Below, one piece after another: positions 7,611 to 15,488 of a DNA stretch of 64,000 nt. Below the pieces are notes generated by a model, which searched no databases, had not been told where the DNA came from, and saw only the letters and a program-made list of their open reading frames with translations. A program made the position numbers and the translations under genes. Position 1 is the stretch's first letter, and the number at the start of each line of letters is the position of its first letter. The DNA is from Brevibacillus brevis NBRC 100599. Its GTDB lineage: Bacteria; Bacillota; Bacilli; Brevibacillales; Brevibacillaceae. The stretch is taken from the NCBI RefSeq assembly GCF_000010165.1, contig NC_012491.1:5704001-5768000 (forward strand). The letters run 5' to 3'.

Positions 7611-9527
7611 TTTGATGAAATTGGTAAACAATTAGAAATTATTGTAAGGGTTAGTGCTATTAACGGTACAACTGTTGAAGTTAAATTCAACAAAGAAGTT
7701 GATGCTGCATCTTTGTTTGCTGATGACAAGAGCGGTGCATTCGACGCTAACGTTGTAGCTATTAAAACAATTGATAACGTTGAAGCTGGTAACTTGTCCG
7801 GTAAATTGAGCGAAGACGGCAAAACTTTGACTGTAACTACAGAAAAAGCAGTTTCCAAGCGTTACAACGTAGTTATCGATGGTATCAAAGCTAAAGATGG
7901 CTCTGCTTTCGCTAAATACGATGAAGTTGTAACATTCGCTGCTGACACTACTGCTCCAGCTATCGTTTCCACTGTAAAAGATTCCGCTAGCACTTTCACT
8001 GTTACATTCTCTGAGCCACTTAAACAAATCGGTACTGTAACATACAAATATGCTGATGGTACTCCAGTTACAGCTGGTGTTTCCAACAATCATGTCGCTG
8101 GTGCTGATAAAGTGACTTTCACTATGACTTCTGAGATCGCAGCTGGCAAAACAGTAGTTGCGACAATCATTGGTGCACAAGACACAGCGGGCAACCTGCT
8201 CACTCCAAACCCTGCAACTGTAACTATGGTTAAAGGTGCTTTGGACGGAGTAGCTCCAACAGTTTCTGCAATTACGCAAACAGGAGCAACTACTTTCACT
8301 GTTAAGTTCTCCGAGCAACTTGCTGCAAACCCAACAATCTCCATCGAGGGAACAGACGTTGATGCAGCTAACGTGGTTAAAGACGCAACAGATGCTACTC
8401 TCTACACTGTAACTGCTCCAGCTGTACTTGATGGTGCTAAAACAGTCACTGTAAAAAAATTCAATGACCTCAGCGGTGAAGTTGGTGCAGACACTAGCAA
8501 AGTTGTAGTGTTCACAAAAGATGCAGCAGCTCCGAAAGTTGCTTCTTCTAATGTAGTGGTTGATGCTACTGATAGCAAGCAATATCTGGAACTGACATTT
8601 GATAAAGATGTTAAAGTTGCTACTGGTAAAGTAAATGGTACTGGTACTTTCGTAAAAGACCATATCACGAACAAGATCACTGTAGCTACTGATACAGAAG
8701 TAAAACAAGATGCAACTAACAAGAAAGTAGTTCGCGTAAACCTGGATGCTCTCTTGGGCGACACAACTACTGATGTTGAGGGTGCTACATACAACCTCGA
8801 CCTGAAGTTCACTAATGTAACTAGCGCTGCAGATGTAGCTGTAGAAGATGCTAAAGCGACATTTACCCGCGGTAAAGATGGTGTGCCAGCTAGTGATGCA
8901 GTTGTGAAAGTAACTGCTGTTGAGCAAGGTACTGATAACAACAAAGTAAACGTTACTTTTGACCAAGCAGTAGACGGAGCTTCTGCTACGAATGCAGCTA
9001 ACTACAAAATTGACGGCGCTGTTGTTGAATCTGTAACATTGTCGCCAGCAGTAACTGCAAATGGAGCAACTACTCAAGTAGCTGTTCTGAACCTGAAAGC
9101 TGGTTCTAACGAATTCACTGGTACTCGTAACATCAACATCTCTAATGTAAAAGCTCTTGGTTCTACTAAAGTGATGGAGCCATTCCACATTAACACAGTC
9201 GAACTGAAAGAGAACGTTGCTCCAGTTGTAACTTCTGCTAAGTTGACTGGAACAAAAGAAATCACTTTGACATTCTCTGAAGCTGTTGTGGGTGGAACAG
9301 AAGTTGATTTCGAAGTATTGATTGAAGGTAAATCTCAAGCTACTGCTGAGAATGTAGATGCTGCTGTTGATGCAACTGCAACAAATACTGCTAAAGTAAC
9401 AATTGCAGAAGTTGATGCAGACAAAATCAAAAAAGGTATCTCTCTGAAAGCATTGACTTCGATCGATGTGAAAGATGCTGCAGGAAACGTTTTGTCCGTT
9501 CCAGCTAACATCGTTGTTACTCAGTAA
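7611..9527 (+). pseudogene. 5'-truncated S-layer-like protein gene with Ig-like repeats
   Basis: An open frame of 638 codons from just after a TGA at 7608 to the stop at 9527. The first usable start is a TTG at 7713 with no ribosome site, although the coding-like sequence extends upstream of it (RVSAINGTTVEVKFNKEV). It consists of five or six Ig-like repeats of the kind in bacterial S-layer proteins, each with a strand like TFTVTFSEPL, TFTVKFSEQL, YLELTFDKDV or EITLTFSEAV. There is no signal peptide and no SLH domain, and it lies opposite in strand to owp and mwp. Composition is like owp: biased codons, Ala/Val/Thr/Asp-rich. A good terminator follows. It is best read as the 3' part of a lost S-layer gene or a silent cassette. 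A leaderless short protein from 7713 cannot be excluded. Confidence 0.65.
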
Positions 9528-9580
9528 TCGAAACATTACTTCATAAGCTCTATCAAAAGAGCAAGGGAAGTTGAAAAAGC

Positions 9581-9617
9581 ACCCCATACGCAGAAATGTG
9601 TACGGGGTCTTTTTTTG
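9581..9617 (+). terminator. Terminator after the S-layer-like fragment
   Basis: Stem ACCCC-UAC with GUA-GGGGU (one mismatch) followed by CTTTTTTT. Confidence 0.8.
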
Positions 9618-9657
9618 ACTGTTATAAAAATATTTGTAATCGGTTGTAAATGTTGGA

Positions 9658-9695
9658 AGGGACTAACGCAGTCATGCGCTAGACCCTTTCATTTT
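9658..9695 (+). terminator. Second terminator-like hairpin
   Basis: AGGG.CTA.CGCA, loop GTCA, TGCG.CTAG.CCCT, then TTCATTTT. It lies 40 bases behind the first terminator and insulates the recombinase gene from upstream transcription. Confidence 0.5.
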
Positions 9696-9807
9696 CGATT
9701 GCATGTAGCTGAAAAGTTATAATATTTTCAATGACAAAACACTTTGTTTTATTGTATTTAAAAATCCAAAAAACGGTTATACTTAAAGTATTGTCCTTAC
9801 CTTACAG

Positions 9808-9828
9808 GTACTCTTTTTACTTGAGTAC
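9808..9828. repeat. Inverted repeat upstream of recombinase
   Basis: GTACTC (about 9809-9814) and GAGTAC (9823-9828) around a T-rich loop, 22 bases before the recombinase start. It could be an operator or part of a recombination site; nothing in the sequence decides. Confidence 0.35.
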
Positions 9829-9849
9829 ACTGGCATTTATGGTGGTGTT

Positions 9850-10722
9850 TTGAGACAAATGGTCTTAACTCAAGCGATAGATATTTTCTTGCAATACTTG
9901 TCTTCAATTGGTCGGAGTGAACAAACGATTACGGGGTATAAAAAGGATTTGTCATACTTCACCCGCTTTCTGGAAAGGAAATACAACTGCGAACCATACA
10001 TCGACGAAGTATTAGTAACGGATATTGAAGATTTTCTTCTATATCTTAAAACAGAACGTGCCTATGCACCTGCCAGCAGACAACGAAACCTTCATACTTT
10101 CCGTTCATTCTTTGCTTATGCTCAGAAAAAAGAATGGGTCTCCCGGAATATTGCATTGTCAGTTGAGAAAATAAAGGTACAGCAAAAAGAAAGAACATAT
10201 TTGGAAGAAGCAGAAGTAGACGAGTTAGTTAGTGAAATTGATCACCCACTCATTAGACTTGTCGTCATGGTTCTATACATGACTGGTATGCGAATTTCAG
10301 AGTGTCTAAACCTGAAAGTCGATGAAGTGAAATGGGATCAACAAGTAATTCATGTGGTGGCGGGTAAGGGAAACAAGGATCGGTTTATTCCCATCTCCCC
10401 TCGTTTACTACCGATGTTGAAAGAATATGTACTTCATCATCGACCTGATTCTGATTCCAATCGTTTTTTTTGTACCAAAAAAACGGGTAAACTTTCTCCG
10501 GTTTACGTTAATCGCGAAATTACAGAAGCAGTCAAGCGATTAGGCTGGAGCAAGAAAGTAACGGCGCATATCCTCCGCCACAGCTTTGCAAGTCAGTTAG
10601 TTAAAAAGGATGTTAATCTGGTACAAATACAAAAACTTCTAGGTCATTCATCTTTGAACGTAACCAGTGTTTATACACACACCAATCTAGATCAGCTGCG
10701 AGATGCGATCAGCCATCTGTAG
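9850..10722 (+). CDS. Tyrosine recombinase, XerC/XerD-like
   Basis: 290 residues, the usual Xer length. A SAM-like N-terminal core-binding domain (about 5-95) precedes the catalytic domain (about 115-285). The full active site is visible: Arg148 (TGMRISE), Lys173 (GKGNKDR), His240 and Arg243 (HILRHSFAS), His266 (LGHSSLN) and Tyr275 (VYTH). It should cut and rejoin DNA at paired sites. The start is TTG at 9850, after GGTGGTG; an ATG at 9859 is an alternative. It is followed 56 bases later by a DNA-binding protein. No phage or transposon genes are nearby, and its target is unknown. The general XerC/XerD housekeeping role is possible, but the setting among broken genes favours a resident accessory recombinase. 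Confidence 0.92.
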   Translation: MRQMVLTQAIDIFLQYLSSIGRSEQTITGYKKDLSYFTRFLERKYNCEPYIDEVLVTDIEDFLLYLKTERAYAPASRQRNLHTFRSFFAYAQKKEWVSRNIALSVEKIKVQQKERTYLEEAEVDELVSEIDHPLIRLVVMVLYMTGMRISECLNLKVDEVKWDQQVIHVVAGKGNKDRFIPISPRLLPMLKEYVLHHRPDSDSNRFFCTKKTGKLSPVYVNREITEAVKRLGWSKKVTAHILRHSFASQLVKKDVNLVQIQKLLGHSSLNVTSVYTHTNLDQLRDAISHL

Positions 10723-10778
10723 GTGAGTGTATAAAATATCCAAACACTTTAAAAGAGAGATATATAGGAGTGTAGAGA

Positions 10779-11588
10779 GTGGATATACGGACAGAGAAAA
10801 AACCAATCTATGACGAACGAGTCAATGAGATATTACGAGGCATGGTTGAGGGAAAAACGAGAGATGAGATAGCCCAAGAACTGGGACATAAGAATTACAA
10901 GACGTTAGATATTTACATGCGTCGTAAGAACTTTATGTGGGATCGTTATAAACAAGCCTATGTACCTATACATACAAGTACAGAGAAGTGGGATCCAAGC
11001 AAGGATTTAATGAAGTCCTCAATGGAGTCGACGATTCTCTCGCTCTTTCAGAAAGAAGGAGCAGATGCGAAGACGATTGCCAAACGTATGGGCTTTCAGG
11101 ATCATCGAGAACTGGCAACATATATGAGGGCAAAAGGATACAAGTGGTGTTCTGATACGAAGAACTATGTGAAGGAATATGGGAAACTTGAGGAACAGGA
11201 AAGCAAATATAGCGAGACAGAAATGAAAGTTATGGAGCACTCTCTGGAAGAACAAGAAGGGCCTTCTATAACGAATAGAGTAGGTCATACGCCTTCGAAT
11301 CAGCTTGATCAGTATCTTTCCCTACTCGAGATGCTAGAGCGCAACAGAGGCCGTCTAATCGATCTCATCGTGCCTGGATCCGAATCAGGTAAAGTTCCGC
11401 GATATGCGGTGCCTGGCGTTTTCGTTACGAAGTCCGTCCATATGACAAATACACTAGACCAACTAGTGCGGGAATATAGCAAAGAGAAAAACATTAGCCA
11501 GCGAGATATTTTTGCTGTGGCTTTGATTGAGTTTTTCAAGCGGTATGGGTATGAGAGAGAAATTAGTACGTTGATTGGGAAAGTGTAA
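10779..11588 (+). CDS. Putative DNA-binding protein with two HTH-like repeats and RHH-like C-terminus
   Basis: 269 residues, start GTG after ATAGGAGTGTAG. The N-terminal half has two tandem repeats (about 12-62 and 82-130), each with the pattern IA..(L/M)G.....L..YMR.K.(F/Y).W....K.YV, which reads as a helix-turn-helix. A charged linker (about 135-180) leads to a C-terminal segment (about 212-265) starting VFVTKSVHMTNTLDQL and ending VALIEFFKRYG. That segment has the strand-helix-helix plan of ribbon-helix-helix repressors. It sits 56 bases behind the tyrosine recombinase and is probably co-transcribed, ending at a strong terminator. I do not recognise a named family. It could direct or control the recombinase, or be an independent regulator. 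Confidence 0.7.
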   Translation: MDIRTEKKPIYDERVNEILRGMVEGKTRDEIAQELGHKNYKTLDIYMRRKNFMWDRYKQAYVPIHTSTEKWDPSKDLMKSSMESTILSLFQKEGADAKTIAKRMGFQDHRELATYMRAKGYKWCSDTKNYVKEYGKLEEQESKYSETEMKVMEHSLEEQEGPSITNRVGHTPSNQLDQYLSLLEMLERNRGRLIDLIVPGSESGKVPRYAVPGVFVTKSVHMTNTLDQLVREYSKEKNISQRDIFAVALIEFFKRYGYEREISTLIGKV

Positions 11589-11634
11589 GGTGTTCTCTTT
11601 CGTATAATTGATCCAACATAATGGTTGAACATTA

Positions 11635-11677
11635 CCTCCTAAACCAGTGGCTTACATCAGGTTTGGGAGGTTTTTTT
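11635..11677 (+). terminator. Terminator of the recombinase operon
   Basis: An 11-bp stem CCTCCTAAACC with GGTTTGGGAGG (one G-U pair), then TTTTTTTAT, 47 bases after the stop at 11588. Confidence 0.88.
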
Positions 11678-11682
11678 ATATG

Positions 11683-12152
11683 TAAAGATATTAGGTCTAC
11701 AATGTTCTGGAATGGCTTTGTCCACGGCGCATCTTCAATGGATGCGATCGCTCTCCGCCAGTTTTCCTCTCCATGCCTGTGTTTCCACTACGGGTACAAA
11801 TGACATGCCATCCATACTACTATAACCCGTTGCCATCTTATCAACCTCACCGGTGTGAACCACTTTTTCAGATAAGACTTCAAACGTTCCACCTTGTCTA
11901 TCTCTTGTTTGCTGGTCTTAGGTCCCCACTATACAATCCGAGAAAAACAGGTTTAACAGCCTGAATTGTTCCTGTTTCGTCTGCACGATCTCGGGTACAT
12001 CGCCTGTTGTTTGCGCTTAATTACCTAACAACAGCTATCTAGTTTTGAATCACCATGGATTCTGTCCCTGACCATAGTCAACTTTTAAAGAGCCCCCTTG
12101 CATCTCAGCAAGTACGACTTCACCTGAATTCAAGAGGGGAGTTGGTATAGGA
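11683..12152 (-). pseudogene. Decayed gene of unknown function
   Basis: Minus-strand hand translation gives ordered protein-like pieces in changing frames: PTPLLNSGEVVLAEMQGGSL then KVDYGQGQNPW (stop at 12050), DETGTIQAVKPVFLGLYSGD then LRPAN (stop at 11898), GGTFEVLSEKVVHTGEVDKM on to VPVVETQAWRGKLAESDRI (stop at 11735), and IEDAPWTKPFQNIVDLISLH, running to about 11683. At least three frame changes are needed and no start is clear. The family is not recognised. The pieces are absent from the other strand, which shows only short spurious frames. The rest of 11678-12253 shows nothing else. Confidence 0.55.
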
Positions 12153-12253
12153 CTGCTTTTCGTGAAGGAGGATTAGGTACATGAGGGGTTAGGCTATTCT
12201 CATGGATTGAGATTACACCAGTATATTTATATTTTACAGGACAATTAGAGAAA

Positions 12254-12286
12254 GCCCCTAGACCGCTTTGAAAGTTGTCTAGGGGC
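12254..12286 (-). terminator. Terminator of the mwp-owp operon
   Basis: A perfect 10-bp stem GCCCCTAGAC / GTCTAGGGGC, on the minus strand followed by TTTCTCT, 60 bases downstream of the owp stop. Confidence 0.75.
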
Positions 12287-12346
12287 CGTTCTCCACTTCT
12301 TTCACTCAGGTAATGAGTTGTATGAAGTAACGTTTCGTGATTTTAA

Positions 12347-15300
12347 TTAGATTGCTGTAAAAGTTGCGGAAACTGCTGTAGCAGGATTTCCAGCCTTATC
12401 AGTTACATTGTAAGTTACTTTTACAGTGTTACCTGCAGTACCCAAGTGAGTTTGAGCAGAAGCCAAGTCTGTTACTTTGCTTCCTGCATCTTCACTTGAA
12501 TAAGTTACCGCAATCTTATCACTGATGTCGCCGTCTACATCATCAGTAGCAGTAGCTTTTGGTGCTTCCCATTTTGGTGCATCTGCAACAGCGACCTTAT
12601 CATCAGTTACAGTTTTAATTTCTGGTGCTTTTTTATCTTCAGCTGGAATATCAACTTTGAATTTCACAGTTGTGGTGTTACCTGCATTGTCAGTTACAAC
12701 TAGCTCATATGAGCCATTTTCACTGATTGGTGTTTTCAAAGCATAACCAGCTAGTTCTTTTCCATCCTTTTTCAAAACTACAGTTTTGATATCTTTATCA
12801 GCTGAATCAGGTGTTACTGCGGTGTTGTAAGTTTTTCCAGCCTCAACACCTGTTACTACAGGTGCTTCTTTATCTGGTGCACTCACACCATCAATAGCTT
12901 TTTGTGGTTCAAATGGACCAGATGCATTACGTTTCAGGTCTTCTACAGAACCAATAACTGCTACTGTAGGTGTAGCATCGGAATCATCGATGTCCAACTC
13001 TGTGACTTTAATAGTTACAACTTCACCTTTAGTTTCTACACCGGCGATAGTGTACCCTTCAATTCTGAAGTCGCTATCTTGAACAGATGCAACATACAGT
13101 GCCTCAGAGAAAGTCAGTTTGAACTGATCGATTTTTCCGTTGTTGTTTGTATCAACGGTTTCCGCTTTAAGCCAATTAGGACCGATCTTGTCGTCTGCAG
13201 GAACATCAGTCAGAGCTACAGCTACACCGTATTGGTTTTTAGCATCTACTTCTCCAACAGTTTTAACTTTCACACCAGCTGCCGTAGTTGGCAAATCGTT
13301 GCCTGTAGTAAGAGTGATTACGGATTTATTTTCTACAACATCATTGGAAATGGAGTTAACTGCTTTATATCCTTCTCCATTATCAACTGCAAAGTCGTCA
13401 GCCTTCGCATTGATGATGAGTTCTTTGAAGTAGAGTTTAACTGTATTTTTACCAGTTACCTCAGCTTTATCAAACAATGGAGCGGACACGCTGTTTGGCA
13501 AATTAACTTTTGTTTGCATTTCTGTCTTTGGATTTCCTGCTGTATCCAGTACACGTCCTACAGAGATAGCATCACCATTTTTGAAGCCATTGAATCCAAC
13601 TACATTAGTAAAGTCAACAACCACAGCAGTGTTGCTGTCAGTAGCTGTTAAAGTCACTTTGCTATCGAGGTTAAATCCATTAAACATGTAGTTGTTTTTA
13701 TTCTCGATGGACGCTTTGTCCATTGGTTCAGTGAAAGCAATTTTCACTTTAGTTGGAGAGATCAATTGAGCATCTGTACCTGGTGTTGCTGGATCAAGGT
13801 CTTTCACGTTCGGAGGTACTGTATCTGCAACAGCAACAGTTGCGGTATACTCAACAAGTTTATTCTTAGAAGCATCTTCAATACCTTTGACTGTCAAGTA
13901 GTAAGAACCACCATTCAATGGTTCAGTAGTAACTACTTTGTAGATGTTCTTAGCTGCATCAACTACTTCAGCTTTGGTAAGTGGAATTACATTACCTGTT
14001 ACACCTTTCAAAGTAAAGTTTGCTTTGTTATCTGCGCCATTTACTGTTTCGCTAAATGTAACGTGAATTTCTGTGTTAGTTTTTGCTTCAACTTTTGTTA
14101 CTGTTGGAGGAGTTGTATCAGCAGCAAACGTTCCTGTGATAACTTGTTCAGGAAGTTTGTTGCCCCACAAGTCAGAAATTTGAGTACCGTTATCTACTAC
14201 ATAATCCACAAAAATTTTGAATTGACCTTCTGGGAGTGGATTTACGAATGAGATTGTAACTTCTTTACCATCTACTCCAAGAATTGTACCTTTGTAACCT
14301 TCATGACCTTTAGTAGTGTGGTAGAATACAACGTTTTTGTCTTGCACGTTTTGTACATCTTCGCTAAATTCCAAAACCACTTGTTTAGCAGATGCCTTTT
14401 TAACAGAAACTGTAGGAGGAGTTGTGTCAGCTACAACAGTAAAGTCCTTAGTTACTTTCTCTACTTTGTAACTTGCATAATCTGCTCCACCTTCAACAGT
14501 CACAGTGTTAGTGCTAGCTGTTGGTTGAGCTCCCAAAGTCAAAATTACTTCTTTAGTACCCTCTACAAAGTTATCTGCTACAACTGCAATAGCACCGTTG
14601 TTAACAGAGAAGCTTGGTTTTGCACTCAGTGGCTCAGAGAATGTAACTTTTACTTGTTTTGGACCAATTGCAGCAACAGCTGCTACAGTTGGAGTTGTAT
14701 TATCGAAGAACTTGACTTCTTTTGTGGTTTTCACCAAGCCTTTAATACCATCAACGTTCAACTCATAGGAAGCTTGATTTTCAGCTTTAGCTGCAAGAGT
14801 AAGAACCACTGTTTTACCAGATACTGTTACTTTGTCTACAGCCAATTTATTTGCGGTGAAGGTGTAATAAGCCTTGTCTCCAGCTGTATCAGCGTCAACA
14901 GCTTTGTCGAATGTAACTACAACTTCTTTAAGGTTATTAGCACTTACAGATTCAACGTTCAGATCGCCAGTAGGAGTAGGATCTACTTTAGCTCTAGCAT
15001 CTTCAGTTGCAGTAGAAGAACCATCTTTGTTCACTACTTTGTAGAGATCAGCGAAGTCTTCTTTTTTCAGAGGCTCGCCCAGAGCAACTTTGCTGCCTTT
15101 AGTGAAGAGCTCTTCAATAGAAGCGCCTTTTCCTTTGTAGTCAACGAAAACTACATTGTTAAAGTCAGAAGCCATAGCATTCAACTCAGAAGCATAAGTA
15201 GCTTTAGCTTGTGGAGTCATTTCGAACAGAACGTCAGTAGAATAGTATTTTTTGATGTTTCCACCAATGTAAATACCATCTTTTGGTGCTGCAAATGCAG

Positions 15301-15361
15301 ATGCTGCAACGCTAGCTACAAGTGTTGTAGAAAGAACAGAAAGTACCACTTTTTTATTCAC
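12347..15361 (-). CDS. owp: Outer wall protein (OWP), outer S-layer subunit
   Basis: 1004 residues, matching my memory of the B. brevis OWP precursor in length and N-terminus. The signal peptide is about 1-24, with cleavage after ASAFA. The mature protein is almost entirely Ig-like repeats of about 95 residues, with recurring KEVVVTFDKAV, KQVKVTFSEPL and KQVVLEFSEDV strands and D(T)TPPTV linkers. No SLH domain is present, so it presumably attaches to the middle wall protein layer rather than to the wall polymer. The start is GTG at 15361 behind CGGAGGGG. It is second gene of the operon with mwp, 127 bases downstream, separated by a hairpin. OWP forms the outermost hexagonal layer in this genus. 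Confidence 0.95.
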   Translation of the reverse strand: MNKKVVLSVLSTTLVASVAASAFAAPKDGIYIGGNIKKYYSTDVLFEMTPQAKATYASELNAMASDFNNVVFVDYKGKGASIEELFTKGSKVALGEPLKKEDFADLYKVVNKDGSSTATEDARAKVDPTPTGDLNVESVSANNLKEVVVTFDKAVDADTAGDKAYYTFTANKLAVDKVTVSGKTVVLTLAAKAENQASYELNVDGIKGLVKTTKEVKFFDNTTPTVAAVAAIGPKQVKVTFSEPLSAKPSFSVNNGAIAVVADNFVEGTKEVILTLGAQPTASTNTVTVEGGADYASYKVEKVTKDFTVVADTTPPTVSVKKASAKQVVLEFSEDVQNVQDKNVVFYHTTKGHEGYKGTILGVDGKEVTISFVNPLPEGQFKIFVDYVVDNGTQISDLWGNKLPEQVITGTFAADTTPPTVTKVEAKTNTEIHVTFSETVNGADNKANFTLKGVTGNVIPLTKAEVVDAAKNIYKVVTTEPLNGGSYYLTVKGIEDASKNKLVEYTATVAVADTVPPNVKDLDPATPGTDAQLISPTKVKIAFTEPMDKASIENKNNYMFNGFNLDSKVTLTATDSNTAVVVDFTNVVGFNGFKNGDAISVGRVLDTAGNPKTEMQTKVNLPNSVSAPLFDKAEVTGKNTVKLYFKELIINAKADDFAVDNGEGYKAVNSISNDVVENKSVITLTTGNDLPTTAAGVKVKTVGEVDAKNQYGVAVALTDVPADDKIGPNWLKAETVDTNNNGKIDQFKLTFSEALYVASVQDSDFRIEGYTIAGVETKGEVVTIKVTELDIDDSDATPTVAVIGSVEDLKRNASGPFEPQKAIDGVSAPDKEAPVVTGVEAGKTYNTAVTPDSADKDIKTVVLKKDGKELAGYALKTPISENGSYELVVTDNAGNTTTVKFKVDIPAEDKKAPEIKTVTDDKVAVADAPKWEAPKATATDDVDGDISDKIAVTYSSEDAGSKVTDLASAQTHLGTAGNTVKVTYNVTDKAGNPATAVSATFTAI

Positions 15362-15412
15362 GTACTACCCCTCCGTATGTTTGATAGGAAGTTCTCTATT
15401 GTTTGGGTAATA

Positions 15413-15444
15413 AGAGTTAGAGGGGATAACTCCCCTCTAGCTCT
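15413..15444 (-). other. Hairpin between mwp and owp
   Basis: AGAGCTAGAGGGG and CCCCTCTAACTCT (one mismatch) around AGTTAT in the mwp-owp gap. The stem is not followed by a T-run, so it is a weak terminator at most. It could act as partial attenuator or mRNA processing/stability element setting the MWP:OWP ratio. Confidence 0.5.
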
Positions 15445-15488
15445 ACCTAGTAACCCGATACTAACTTCTAACTAATTAACTGTATTTC

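Larger units (their letters stand above)
9528..9849. other. Intergenic region with two terminators before the recombinase
   Basis: 322 bases without a gene. It holds two plus-strand terminators and an inverted repeat (9808-9828) immediately upstream of the recombinase. A TATACT at 9778-9783 could be a -10 element, but no well-spaced -35 is evident. Confidence 0.5.

Noticed and set aside
7632-9587. 651-codon open frame on the minus strand opposite the S-layer-like fragment
   Set aside because: It is Cys/Ser/Phe/Tyr-rich nonsense, the mirror of a strongly biased coding strand, with no start site or domain. The plus strand has clear Ig-like repeats.
9658-11677. Prophage or integrative element boundaries (att direct repeats, tRNA target)
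   Set aside because: No tRNA gene and no direct repeats flanking the recombinase were seen by eye.
11621-11964. Two short plus-strand frames after the recombinase operon
   Set aside because: They lie on the terminator and on the decayed minus-strand gene, which explains the sequence better.
14303-15475. 390-codon open frame antisense to owp
   Set aside because: Composition is the shadow of the owp codon pattern; owp itself is certain.
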